Shown: positions 7,681 to 16,115 of the stretch, in pieces
Layout of the letters: every line of letters starts with the position of its first letter
Position numbering within the stretch: the stretch's first letter is position 1
Origin: ZC4RG29 sp036381475
GTDB taxonomy: Bacteria > Bacteroidota > Bacteroidia > Cytophagales > Cyclobacteriaceae
Direction: 5' to 3'
Length of the DNA stretch: 44,087 nt
NCBI GenBank assembly: GCA_036381475.1
Contig: DASVCT010000035.1
Location: 1-44,087 of the forward strand
Program-made: the position numbers and the translations under genes
The notes under the pieces: model-generated
The model's input: the letters and a program-made list of their open reading frames with translations, nothing else
Told to the model about the DNA's origin: nothing
The model's database searches: none

Positions 7681-7778
7681 TTAGGATTCATAGGATTCAA
7701 TGATTAATACGATTGGCATTTCCAAGAATATATTGTTGTGCCAGGGTCTTCTCCATCCTATCATCCTAAGAATCCTAA
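7681..7778. repeat. Inverted repeat of ATCCTA-type units
   Basis: TTAGGATTCATAGGAT (7681-7696) is inverted with one mismatch as ATCCTAAGAATCCTAA (7763-7778), with 66 bp between. Each arm is itself made of tandem 7-9 base ATCCTA-like units, and the right arm is preceded by more of them (ATCCTATC at 7754-7761). The 435-bp gap 7570-8004 holds this repeat, a small hairpin and a candidate FNR-type site, but no gene that I can support. Confidence 0.6.
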
Positions 7779-7915
7779 TAGTCTGTTTCATGGGTGGCTG
7801 ACGTTTGGGTTGTTGGTAAATGATCGGGGTTAATTCAATATACCACTTTCAGGAATTCTTTTTTCATATACTTTTTCAGCTCCTGACCATGCCTTATACA
7901 TCAGGGCAAAAAACC

Positions 7916-7927
7916 TGATCAACATCA
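7916..7927. promoter_or_regulatory. Candidate CRP/FNR-family binding site
   Basis: TGAT-CAAC-ATCA matches the core of the CRP/FNR-type palindrome TTGAT-N4-ATCAA in eight of ten positions. It is 77 bp before the start of the universal stress protein gene. A hairpin ATCAGG/CCTGAT (7900-7919) overlaps it. Genes for universal stress proteins are commonly under such regulators in other bacteria; here this is only suggested. Confidence 0.3.
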
Positions 7928-8004
7928 TCCGCTAACCTGCGCGTACTCATTTCCTCGCGATAGCCTACTAGCGAAATTGATATCGGTTAAAAAAAGGAGC
8001 TGTC

Positions 8005-8835
8005 ATGAAAAATATTGTCATCCCTGTAGATTTTTCGGATCACTCTCGCAGCGCAGCGTACACCGGCGCCTTTCTTGCTCTCAAGTCGTATGCCCGAATT
8101 CATCTGCTGCACGTGGTCCAGGGCCCCGAAAACTGGAGCAAACTCACTGTAGAAAACAGGAAAAAACATCCTGAGGTCGAATCCCGCATCGTGGAAGTCA
8201 ATAAACAGCTGGAAGAGCTTAGCCGCGATGCCATGTTCCATGGCCTCAATGTAGTTACCCAGGTCAAGACCGGGATAGCACACGAGCGAATCGTATCCTA
8301 TGCCCAGGCCACCAACGCCGATCTCGTCATCATCGGAGCCCATGGCGCTGACGAATCTGATCCCGTATTTATCGGATCAACAGCCCAAAAGGTCATGCGG
8401 GCAGCGTCGTGTCCCGTGCTTTCGGTCAAGAAAAACTTCAATCCCGGCGGTGTCAAGCATATCCTGTTTGCGTCAGACTTTGAAGAAAACGTATCGGATG
8501 CGCTTAATTTCGTCACGGAACTTGCCGTAGCCATGAACACGAGCATAGACCTCGCCTTCATCAATACGCCCGGCCACTTTGTGGATAGCGAAACGATCGA
8601 ACGCCGCATGCTCGACGTGCAGCCCAAAAAACCAGGGGTGGTCATTAACCACTTCGTCTACAACCACTACGACAAAGACAGGGGGATCATCGAAGCGGCC
8701 CGAAAAAGGCAGGCGGGTGTCATTGCTATGATTACGCACAACCGAAAAGGAAAGGCTCCCTATTCATTTGGCATTACGGAGTCTGTGCTGTTCCTTGCAG
8801 ATGCTGGGGTGCTCAGCGTGATCGTAAAAAAATAG
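8005..8835 (+). CDS. Universal stress protein, tandem UspA domains
   Basis: A 276-residue protein with two UspA domains (about residues 1-143 and 150-276). The first keeps the ATP-binding pattern G-x2-G-x9-G-S/T (Gly111, Gly114, Gly124, Ser125) and ends PVLSVKK. The second lacks a clear glycine motif but ends GVLSVIVKK in the same way, so ATP binding is probably limited to domain one. AAGGAG lies a few bases before the ATG, one of the few clear ribosome-binding sites in the window. The amylase gene starts 16 bp after it on the same strand, so the two are likely cotranscribed. Confidence 0.9.
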   Translation: MKNIVIPVDFSDHSRSAAYTGAFLALKSYARIHLLHVVQGPENWSKLTVENRKKHPEVESRIVEVNKQLEELSRDAMFHGLNVVTQVKTGIAHERIVSYAQATNADLVIIGAHGADESDPVFIGSTAQKVMRAASCPVLSVKKNFNPGGVKHILFASDFEENVSDALNFVTELAVAMNTSIDLAFINTPGHFVDSETIERRMLDVQPKKPGVVINHFVYNHYDKDRGIIEAARKRQAGVIAMITHNRKGKAPYSFGITESVLFLADAGVLSVIVKK

Positions 8836-8851
8836 ACCCCCGACTCAATCC

Positions 8852-10552
8852 ATGGCCCAAGGAAGACTTTCCGTCAACGATCTTGACCTCTCCCCAAAGC
8901 CAGGTAAAAAATATTGGTCGAATGGCACCCGGGAATGGCGGGAGGAATTTATCTACTTTCTTATGGTCGACCGGTTTCACGACGACCACCGCCGCGTCCC
9001 TCGCACCACGCGGGGAAAGCAAAAAGGGTTCGGCACTGCAGACCAACTCCATGCCACGTGCGGTGGCACCCTGAAGGGTATTACCCAACACCTCGACTAC
9101 ATAAAGAACCTCGGCTGCACAGCGTTGTGGCTAAGCCCGGTGTTTGAAAACAATCCCGAATCCTATCACGGCTACGACATCATCGATTTTACACGCGTGG
9201 ATCCAAGGTTCGGCACAATGGAAGACCTTGCCGAACTGGTCGATGCTGCACATCAACGCGACATGCGGGTGATCCTCGACATCGTGCTCCATCATGCAGG
9301 AAACGTGTGGAGTTACCCCGATGGCTATGACTATTACTACTACGACGGGGCCGTTTTTCCCTTCGGCGGCTGGCGGTACGACGACAAGCCCGTGCCCGGT
9401 GAACTTCGAAACCCCGACCTGTATTGGCGTAAAGGACAAATACGAAACTTCGACCGGTACCCGGAAACGCGCGAGGGCGATTTCCACCGTCTGAAAACCT
9501 TCCGCAATGATGAATCGCCCGAAGCGCTCTATGTACAGTACGTCATGACCTGTATCCACTGCTATTGGATACGTGAAACAGATATCGACGGATTCCGCCT
9601 GGACTCGGTTAAGCACATGCCCGAGAAACACATCAGCCTCTTCTGTTCACAGATAAGGGAATATGCGTGCAAGCTGGGCAAACGCGATTTCTTCCTGTTC
9701 GGGGAGATCGTCGGACCGGATGAGATGTACGATCATTATATCGGTCCGAAAACGTCCGTCCTCGTTGGCGACACTGCGATCTATTACGGGCTCAACTCCG
9801 TGCTCGACTTCCCCCTGTACCACGTGCTGGCGGACGTGATCCTTGGACGCGCTACTCCCCACAAGCTTATCCAACGCTACGAGTCGCTCCGCCGCTCTGC
9901 CCTGGAACGCGGTGGACAGTTCGGTGAGTTTCTCGTCACTTTCGTGGACAACCACGACCAGGTCGGACAGGAGTTCAAAAAGCGCTTCGGTTTCGACGCC
10001 ACCGCCGAACAAATCATTGCAGCTGTCGGCTTTCTGCTTTGCGCTTTGGGAACCCCCTGCATCTACTATGGCACCGAACAAGGTTTCAGCGGCGCCGGCG
10101 AGAGTGACGCCTTCATCAGGGAATGTATGTTCAGCCTTTCCGACGAGACGACGAACGCGTTGAACCCCAACAGCCGGATCTACCGCGAAATCGCCACCAT
10201 CGCCGAAATCCGGAAGCAAAGCGCGGCCCTGAGGTTCGGCAGGATGTACATGAGGCAATCCTCTACCGACGGCAAGTCATTCGAAATGCCGGCTCGCCAC
10301 GATTGCATGGTGGCCTTTTCACGCATACTCTTCGACGAGGAAATGCTGATTGTCTACAACGACTCCACCACGCAGGACGATGAAGAATACATTTGTGTCG
10401 ACCGCCAACTCAACCCCCCGGGTAGCGTCTTCCGCTATCTCTACGGCGGGAAAGGAAAACTACACGTGCTAAAGAACGAAGACAGCTCCCATCACTTCGT
10501 CAAGATAAAACTCAGACCCATGCAGTTCGTAATCCTAACAAACCAGTCCTGA
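8852..10552 (+). CDS. GH13 alpha-amylase family glycoside hydrolase
   Basis: A 566-residue TIM-barrel enzyme of the GH13 family acting on alpha-1,4/1,6-glucans or related alpha-glucosides. Conserved regions are visible: DIVLHH (143-148), GFRLDSVKH with nucleophile Asp251, FLFGEIVG with acid/base Glu285, and FVDNHDQ with Asp369. The C-terminal beta domain follows from about residue 480. No signal peptide is present (MAQGRLSVNDLD), so it should be cytoplasmic and may act on glycogen, maltodextrin or trehalose-type substrates. It starts 16 bp after the universal stress protein gene. The exact subfamily cannot be set by eye. Confidence 0.9.
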   Translation: MAQGRLSVNDLDLSPKPGKKYWSNGTREWREEFIYFLMVDRFHDDHRRVPRTTRGKQKGFGTADQLHATCGGTLKGITQHLDYIKNLGCTALWLSPVFENNPESYHGYDIIDFTRVDPRFGTMEDLAELVDAAHQRDMRVILDIVLHHAGNVWSYPDGYDYYYYDGAVFPFGGWRYDDKPVPGELRNPDLYWRKGQIRNFDRYPETREGDFHRLKTFRNDESPEALYVQYVMTCIHCYWIRETDIDGFRLDSVKHMPEKHISLFCSQIREYACKLGKRDFFLFGEIVGPDEMYDHYIGPKTSVLVGDTAIYYGLNSVLDFPLYHVLADVILGRATPHKLIQRYESLRRSALERGGQFGEFLVTFVDNHDQVGQEFKKRFGFDATAEQIIAAVGFLLCALGTPCIYYGTEQGFSGAGESDAFIRECMFSLSDETTNALNPNSRIYREIATIAEIRKQSAALRFGRMYMRQSSTDGKSFEMPARHDCMVAFSRILFDEEMLIVYNDSTTQDDEEYICVDRQLNPPGSVFRYLYGGKGKLHVLKNEDSSHHFVKIKLRPMQFVILTNQS

Positions 10553-10582
10553 CGAAAGTCGCGAAGTCGCAAGGCAAAAAAA

Positions 10583-10608
10583 TAGAGACGTCCCATGCTG
10601 CGTCTCTA
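10583..10608. repeat. Palindromic repeat, TAGAGACG/CGTCTCTA
   Basis: An 8-bp stem TAGAGACG (10583-10590) pairs with CGTCTCTA (10601-10608) across a 10-base loop containing CATG. A run of seven A precedes it, so on the minus strand it would resemble a terminator, but no minus-strand gene ends there. On the plus strand it follows the amylase gene by 30 bp without a T run. It resembles a family of GAGACG palindromes dispersed in some bacterial genomes; that link is from memory. Confidence 0.55.
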
Positions 10609-10678
10609 TACTTATGAACCCGCTCAAAAATTCACTGCAATTTCACGATAACAACGAACACGTATCGTTTACACGACG

Positions 10679-10714
10679 TCGTTCAACTATTCAACCATTC
10701 AACTCTTCAATTCT
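10679..10714. repeat. TTCAAC-type short tandem repeat
   Basis: Several degenerate units of the form TTCAAC(T/C)(A/C)... lie in tandem in the gap before the phosphodiesterase gene. Similar arrays occur at 30520-30665 (same strand) and 39007-39038 (opposite strand). The rest of 10553-10861 holds the GAGACG palindrome and an AT-rich stretch, with no gene. Confidence 0.6.
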
Positions 10715-10861
10715 TTCCCCTTGCCAAGCGAATATCTGCGTCAGATTCGGGTTGAACGTTACTTGCAAGCTATTATATTAGAAGGCCGCGCCTGCCCATT
10801 CCATCCCAAAATACCCAACATTATGGAAGTCGTGTACACAAACGTCAAGGTTAGTCATTCA

Positions 10862-12139
10862 ATGATCCAGGCACGTACCGCACCCAAATTACATTCATTT
10901 TTGCGCACACACTGTGCACTCCTCCTTCGATATGTGTTGTTAGGTCTGTTGCTGGTAAGGTGCGCGCCTGCGGATACCGGAGACAGTCCAAAGAAGGCTG
11001 TCTTCATTATCCTCGATGGCATACCGGCCGACGTTATCGAAAAGGTAGAGACGCCCGCGCTGGACGAGATTGCGGCCACAGGCGGATACAGCCGGTCGTT
11101 TGTCGGGGGTGAAAAAGACGGATACAGCCAATCGCCCACCATCTCGGCTGTGGGATACAACCATGTGCTGACCGGCGTATGGGCCAACAAGCACAATGTG
11201 TGGGACAACGACATCGAAGCGCCGAATTACAACTACTGGAATATTTTCCGCATTGCACAAACAGCCGATCCGGGCATTAGGACGGCTATCTTTTCATCCT
11301 GGACGGACAACCGCACCAAGCTCGTCGGTGAAGGCCTGCCCGAAGCCGGCGCCATCAAATTGGATTATTCCTATGACGGACTGGAACACGATACGGTCCG
11401 TTTTCCGCACACGGCGGACCGGAACTTCATGCATGCCATCGATGAAGCCGTGTCCACAGAGGCGGCGCGGTACCTCCGTAAAGAGGGCCCGGACCTTTCC
11501 TGGGTCTACCTGGAGTTTACCGACGACATGGGACACATGTACGGCGACAGTCCCCAGTTTTACGACGCCATACGGAAAGCCGATGCGCAGGTCGGCCGCA
11601 TTTGGGACGCCATCCGTTACCGGGAGGAGAACCACAATGAAGAATGGATGATTGTGATTACCACCGACCACGGCCGCGATGCCGAGACCGGGAAAAATCA
11701 CGGAGGACAGTCGGACCGCGAGCGCACCACCTGGATCTTCACCAACCTTCCCGACCTGAACGATCACTTTCGGCATACGCCCGCAGTAACGGACATTATG
11801 CCCAGTGTCGCTCGCTTCATGGAAGTGCCCATCCCTTCGGATGTGTCTGCGGAAATCGATGGCATTCCGTTCATCGGCGAGGTCTCACTCTGCCACCTCA
11901 GGGCGACCCGATCCGACGGAACGGTGGAACTGACCTGGGACGTACACGATCCTTCCGGCGAACTGGAAGTGTTTGTTTCTACGACCAATCATTTCAAGGA
12001 CGGCCAGCCTGACATCTACCGCTCGATGGGCAAAACCGCCGTCTCTGCCGGCAACTTTACCCTTCCCGAAAGCCCCGACGGCTTCCTTAAAATCCACATC
12101 AAAGCGCCTCACAACGAGGCGAATGTGTGGATAGAGTGA
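10862..12139 (+). CDS. Alkaline phosphatase / ectonucleotide phosphodiesterase-family lipoprotein
   Basis: A 425-residue protein of the alkaline phosphatase superfamily, type I phosphodiesterase/nucleotide pyrophosphatase branch. Metal and catalytic motifs are visible in order: FIILDGIP, SPTISAVGYNHVLTG with the probable threonine nucleophile, TDDMGHMYG, and TTDHGRD...NHGGQ. The last 85 residues resemble a fibronectin-III-like domain (LRATRSDGTVELTWDV). I start at the ATG at 10862 (MIQARTAPKLHS), which gives a short basic region, a hydrophobic segment and Cys as a possible lipid anchor (LLLVRC), although Arg before Cys is unusual. ATGs at 10823 and the frame start at 10721 are alternatives. 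The substrate is probably a phosphodiester or phosphate ester in the periplasm. Confidence 0.8.
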   Translation: MIQARTAPKLHSFLRTHCALLLRYVLLGLLLVRCAPADTGDSPKKAVFIILDGIPADVIEKVETPALDEIAATGGYSRSFVGGEKDGYSQSPTISAVGYNHVLTGVWANKHNVWDNDIEAPNYNYWNIFRIAQTADPGIRTAIFSSWTDNRTKLVGEGLPEAGAIKLDYSYDGLEHDTVRFPHTADRNFMHAIDEAVSTEAARYLRKEGPDLSWVYLEFTDDMGHMYGDSPQFYDAIRKADAQVGRIWDAIRYREENHNEEWMIVITTDHGRDAETGKNHGGQSDRERTTWIFTNLPDLNDHFRHTPAVTDIMPSVARFMEVPIPSDVSAEIDGIPFIGEVSLCHLRATRSDGTVELTWDVHDPSGELEVFVSTTNHFKDGQPDIYRSMGKTAVSAGNFTLPESPDGFLKIHIKAPHNEANVWIE

Positions 12140-12149
12140 AAGGCAGGTC

Positions 12150-12434
12150 AGTGTGAGTGTGAGTGTGAGAGTGAGAGTAAATAGGTAACCGTACGCCCTA
12201 ATCAGCGGACCCCCTATACCCTATGTACCCTATACACCCTATACCCCACGTACGTAAGTGTGAGAGTGAGTGTGAGTGTGAGAGCGGGGGGTGACAAAGT
12301 AACCGCATGCTCCAATCCGCGGACCCCCTATACCCTATGTACCCTATACACCCTATACACCCTATACACCCTATGCCCCTTATCTCCTTATTTCCCTATC
12401 CCCTTATTTCCTTATCCCCTTATTTCCCTATTTC
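12150..12434. repeat. Duplicated low-complexity spacer (GTGTGAG and CCCTATA arrays)
   Basis: The gap between two convergent genes holds two copies of a composite unit at an offset of 114 bp: a GTGTGAG/GTGAGAG array, then GTAACCG-x-CGC-like sequence, GCGGACCCCC, and a run of CCCTATA(C/G) units. The copies start near 12151 and 12257. After the second copy the array continues as CCTTATTTCC-type units up to 12434. A reading frame crosses it on the plus strand but encodes only Tyr-Pro-Ile-His repeats and is not a gene. Confidence 0.8.
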
Positions 12435-12435
12435 C

Positions 12436-12864
12436 TTATTCCCCCTCCTCCACATGTTTCTTAAAGTTATCCAACATCGCCTGCCATCCATCGCGTTGCA
12501 TGTCGATCGGGTTTTCGTCTTCGGCTTCGAAAGTTTCAGTGACTTTCGTGGTGTTGCCGTCACTTTCAAAGGTCACGTGCACCTTTCTTCCGTCGTCAAT
12601 TGTATAAGCGATGTGCTTATGAGCTTCTACGTCGGTGTACACACCGGTGAAGTCGAAGCTCACGCTTCCATCCTTTGCCGCCATTGTGGTCTTGAACCTG
12701 CCGTCCTTGCGAAGGTCATTTTCTGCGTAGGGTGCGTGCCAGTCGTCGACGGCGTAGGCCCATTGGGTGATATGTTCCGGTTCGGAGAAGTATTTCCACA
12801 CTTTTTCAATCGGTGCATTAACGGTCGTCCTGACGGTTATTGCGGTTCGCGTTTTTGTGCTCAT
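12436..12864 (-). CDS. SRPBCC/AHSA1-family protein
   Basis: A 142-residue START-like protein of the AHSA1 (Aha1-C, SRPBCC) family. It begins with the typical strand and helix VRTTVNAPIEKVWKYFSEPEHITQWAYAVDDWHAP and ends with a long helix containing DGWQAMLDNFKKHVEEGE. Such proteins have a hydrophobic ligand cavity; many are of unknown role and some affect toxin resistance or lipid binding. It stands alone, convergent with the phosphodiesterase gene. Confidence 0.85.
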   Translation of the reverse strand: MSTKTRTAITVRTTVNAPIEKVWKYFSEPEHITQWAYAVDDWHAPYAENDLRKDGRFKTTMAAKDGSVSFDFTGVYTDVEAHKHIAYTIDDGRKVHVTFESDGNTTKVTETFEAEDENPIDMQRDGWQAMLDNFKKHVEEGE

Positions 12865-13005
12865 GGCTTTTCTGTTTTGTGATTCTTACTTCTTATTTGA
12901 TATACGCAAACCTACGCGAGTTGATCGTCTCAACCACAGGGTAAAGCCGACAATAAAGGAGGGGAAATGCGACAAAAAAGGATTCTACAGGGGATAATAT
13001 TTACG

Positions 13006-14967
13006 TCAGGCAGCGACCCTTTCCCGAATAAACAGTTTCCAGAGAATGTGGAGGCCGAGCACGTGGTTTACTAGCGCGTCTTTCCGCACCAGCGAGACCG
13101 GATCCGAATCGCGGTTGTATGCTTCGATGAAGGCTAACAGGCGCTTTGGGTCAAAAAGACCCACCTCCCGGATCATGTCCTCGTTCATGTACTCGCTGAT
13201 AAGTTTACCGAGGGCATGCTTCTTGTGGTTGTCGGTATGTCCCGGTGGCGCCATGAACGCGAATTTCTCACGTTTGTAGAGCACGTCGGGCAAAATGTTC
13301 TTCATGGCCTCTCGCAGTACCCATTTTTCAATGTTGCCGTGGATGCGGTAATGCGCGGGTACCCATTTGGCTGCATCTGCGACATGGTGATCCAGAAACG
13401 CCGGCCGTGACTCCATCGAGTTGGCCATATCTACCCGATCTCCACCCCAGTTCAGGATCTGGCATTCCAGCATCGTCTTGATCCAGGTGTATTGAGCCTT
13501 ATCAAGCACATGGCGATCTTTCAACTGGCCAGGATCGAACGAATCAGCAATGGCGGTGATGGGATCATACGCGCTGAGTGCATCGAGCATATCGTCGCCG
13601 AGCAGCGGTCTGGCCAGTTCCAGTGTTTGAATCCATGGTTGAATCCACGAAGGTGTGAAGCCACAAACATCATCCATTGCAGGGTGGCTGACCATCTGTT
13701 CCGACAGGATAGCACCCTTGAACAGACTGTTGTTCTTCTCCATGAGTTGCATCCAGGCCTCAACTTCCTGCGGGTTCCGACCGTTCATTCCGAAGCGAAG
13801 CATGTCCCGTTTGAAAGCGGGGTAGCCACCATACAGCTCGTCCGCGCCTTCACCGGTTACCACCACTCTATAGCCGCATTGGTTAACGCGCCTGCTCATG
13901 CACCACTTGGCCACACCCAGCGTATTGTAAAAGGTGCGCTCGGCATGCCACAGCGTAGTAACATAGTTTTCTCCATAGAGTTGATCAGCGCCTACGCGAA
14001 TCTGTTCCTGGTCCGCTTTGACCCGGTCGGCCATTTCCTTCGCAATAGCCGATTCATCATAGGCGTCATTGTCGAAACTTATTGTAAATGCTTTCACGGG
14101 CGACTGCTGTATGGATGAGGCAAGTCCCAGCATGGAACAGCTGTCAATTCCGCCAGACAAATAGCAACCCACGGGCACGTCCGCTTCAAGTCGCAACGCC
14201 ACTGCATCCATGAGCTGTTGACGCGTGCTGGCGATGTGGCGTTCGGCGGGAATGGAAAGGTCGCGTTCGGTCTCAGTGGGAAAGTTCACATCCCAATACT
14301 TATGTTCGTTGAGTTCGATGCGATCGCCATGCCCCTGGACAATCAGGATATGTCCGGGCTTGACAGCGTGTATATCTTCAAATGCCGTTGTGCCAGGGAC
14401 CATAGTGTGCATCAATTGGTGAAGCACAGCCGTTTTCGAAAAGGCTGACGGAACGTTCGGGTGCGCAAGGAGTGCTTTTACTTCCGATCCCCAGTAGATG
14501 GCATTTTCGCCGCAATGATAGAACAACGGCTTCACACCAAAACGATCGCGAACCAACAGCAGTCGGTTGTTGTCGCCATCGTAAAGAACAAACGCGAACT
14601 CGCCCCTAAGGTGTTTGACAAAGTTCAGCCCGTGCCGTTCGTACAGGGGCAATGCAATTTCGCTGTCCGATTTCGTCTGGAATCGGGCGCCATCCAGCCG
14701 GAGTTCCGTACGGATTCGCTTGTAGTCGTAGAACTCACCGTTTACTGTGAGAATCCTTGACCGGTCACCACTGTACAACGGCTGGTCTCCCGTTTGCAAG
14801 TCGATTATTGCAAGCCTGGCGTGCGCCATCGCGAGCCCCCTTTCATCATCGAAATGAAATCCGTAGCCATCCGGACCGCGGTGGTGAAGGGTCTGTATCA
14901 TTTGTCTTGCCGAATGCCCGTTATCGGGGCGTGTCCCGGGCCTCCAGTATCCTGCAATTCCGCACAT
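13006..14967 (-). CDS. asnB: Asparagine synthetase B-type (glutamine-hydrolysing)
   Basis: A 653-residue class II glutamine amidotransferase. Cys2 is the N-terminal nucleophile (MCGIAGYW), followed by the glutaminase domain (RGPDGYG, NGEFYDYKRIR) to about residue 200. The synthetase domain has the ATP-pyrophosphatase P-loop SGGIDS at 271-276 and a later GEGADELYGGY motif. The classical reaction makes asparagine from aspartate, ATP and glutamine. Relatives also amidate other carboxylates, and the setting, last gene of an operon with a symporter and an unusual carbamoyltransferase, makes another substrate possible. It lies 59 bp after the carbamoyltransferase-like gene. Confidence 0.9.
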   Translation of the reverse strand: MCGIAGYWRPGTRPDNGHSARQMIQTLHHRGPDGYGFHFDDERGLAMAHARLAIIDLQTGDQPLYSGDRSRILTVNGEFYDYKRIRTELRLDGARFQTKSDSEIALPLYERHGLNFVKHLRGEFAFVLYDGDNNRLLLVRDRFGVKPLFYHCGENAIYWGSEVKALLAHPNVPSAFSKTAVLHQLMHTMVPGTTAFEDIHAVKPGHILIVQGHGDRIELNEHKYWDVNFPTETERDLSIPAERHIASTRQQLMDAVALRLEADVPVGCYLSGGIDSCSMLGLASSIQQSPVKAFTISFDNDAYDESAIAKEMADRVKADQEQIRVGADQLYGENYVTTLWHAERTFYNTLGVAKWCMSRRVNQCGYRVVVTGEGADELYGGYPAFKRDMLRFGMNGRNPQEVEAWMQLMEKNNSLFKGAILSEQMVSHPAMDDVCGFTPSWIQPWIQTLELARPLLGDDMLDALSAYDPITAIADSFDPGQLKDRHVLDKAQYTWIKTMLECQILNWGGDRVDMANSMESRPAFLDHHVADAAKWVPAHYRIHGNIEKWVLREAMKNILPDVLYKREKFAFMAPPGHTDNHKKHALGKLISEYMNEDMIREVGLFDPKRLLAFIEAYNRDSDPVSLVRKDALVNHVLGLHILWKLFIRERVAA

Positions 14968-15026
14968 CAGCTTTCTCGTTTAATTCATACAATATGTCAT
15001 CGGATATTTTGGTATCCCCGTAAGGG

Positions 15027-16115
15027 TTATCGCACGGGAATATCCTCCTCCGGCAGGCGATCGAATCTATTCAGCACGGATATGAACAGTGCCTGCCGGA
15101 TAAACACTGCTCCATGGGCTTGTGTGAAGTACAGGTTGTGATTCGTCTCGTCTAGTTTGGAGTCGAGTTCATCAAGTCGCGCCAGGGGATGCAGGACCAC
15201 GGCATCCTTCTTCAGTTTCGAATTTTCATCCAGTTTAAAGCGCGAATCCAGCGACTTATAGCTATCGCCCAGAAATGCGATCGAATTCATGTAAATAACG
15301 TCCAGGTCACCAATAACATGATTGATGTCGTTGGTAACGGTGAACGATACCCCAGACTGGCGTAGTATTTCGCTAAGCTCTTCTCCCAGTGGGTCAGCCA
15401 GCTCGGACACGATAGAGATGTTCCGTATATTTTCTTTGAAGAGCAAAGACATCCTCAGAAATGAGTTTACTGACCGCATGCTCCCCGGCGTACCGAGGAT
15501 GCCCAGGTGGATACGCTCCCGCTCGGGGACGGTAGTTTTCAGGTTGGGTTTCCATTTCAGGATCGCGAACCAGTCGGTAAGCGCCTGCGTGGGATGTTCT
15601 CCTGATCCGTTTCCGGCGTTGATCAGCGGGATGCGAAGGTTTTGCATTATTTCATCAAGCGAGGAGGTTTGGGTATGGCGCATCACCACCACGTCTCCGT
15701 AGGCGTTGAACATTTCGCCGATGTCGGATAGCGATTCACCCTTTGCTATTCCAGTGCTTTGACCTTCGGGGATACTCAGAATTTTGCCGTCAAGCCGGAC
15801 AACCGCACTTTCAAAAGAGAGTCGTGTTCTTGTGCTTGGTTCAAAAAAGGCGGTAATGACGATCTTTCCATCAAGTGGGTGACTTTTGGCAATCTCTGTT
15901 GTCTCGAGCAAAGCCGCGAACTTACATATTTCGATGACAAGTTCTTTGTCGAACTGCTGAACGGAAAGAATCGACTGCCCGACAAGGCGCTTGAGTACAT
16001 CGAGGGTGATGAAATCTTCTCGTATTAGCCCTGACGCATCCGGGTTCAACCCGTTGGATGTCAGGGGATCGAGCTCTGGTTTCTTTAAATTTGCGGTTAG
16101 CTTTTCTGTTACCAT
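15027..16115 (-). CDS. Aspartate carbamoyltransferase-like enzyme with divergent substrate loop
   Basis: A 362-residue aspartate/ornithine carbamoyltransferase superfamily protein, about 50 residues longer than usual PyrB at the N terminus. The carbamoyl-phosphate site is intact: PSTRTR (93-98), Lys125, MRH (145-147) and HPTQ (174-177). Arg214 (equivalent to E. coli Arg167) is kept. In E. coli the aspartate carboxylates are held by Arg229 and Gln231 in YMTRVQKERL. The matching segment here reads YMNSIAFLGD (275-284), so both residues are absent, and the HPLP loop is HPLA (309-312). The enzyme should still bind carbamoyl phosphate, but its second substrate may not be aspartate. Its start overlaps the stop of the 40-residue membrane protein by 7 bp. 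The role in pyrimidine synthesis is therefore doubtful. Confidence 0.8.
   Translation of the reverse strand: MVTEKLTANLKKPELDPLTSNGLNPDASGLIREDFITLDVLKRLVGQSILSVQQFDKELVIEICKFAALLETTEIAKSHPLDGKIVITAFFEPSTRTRLSFESAVVRLDGKILSIPEGQSTGIAKGESLSDIGEMFNAYGDVVVMRHTQTSSLDEIMQNLRIPLINAGNGSGEHPTQALTDWFAILKWKPNLKTTVPERERIHLGILGTPGSMRSVNSFLRMSLLFKENIRNISIVSELADPLGEELSEILRQSGVSFTVTNDINHVIGDLDVIYMNSIAFLGDSYKSLDSRFKLDENSKLKKDAVVLHPLARLDELDSKLDETNHNLYFTQAHGAVFIRQALFISVLNRFDRLPEEDIPVR

Noticed and set aside
8813..10258. Antisense reading frames of 92-203 codons over the amylase gene
   Set aside because: They mirror codon-position bias of a clear GH13 enzyme with all catalytic motifs on the plus strand.
10583..10608. 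Rho-independent terminator for the amylase gene
   Set aside because: On the plus strand the hairpin is followed by TACTTATG and not a T run. The run of A before it would suit only the minus strand, where no gene ends.
12307..12882. Plus-strand reading frame of 191 codons
   Set aside because: It begins in a microsatellite giving Tyr-Pro-Ile-His repeats and then runs antisense to the well-supported SRPBCC gene.
13492..14118. Plus-strand reading frame of 208 codons opposite the asparagine synthetase gene
   Set aside because: It is antisense to a strongly conserved synthetase domain and has no recognisable domain of its own.
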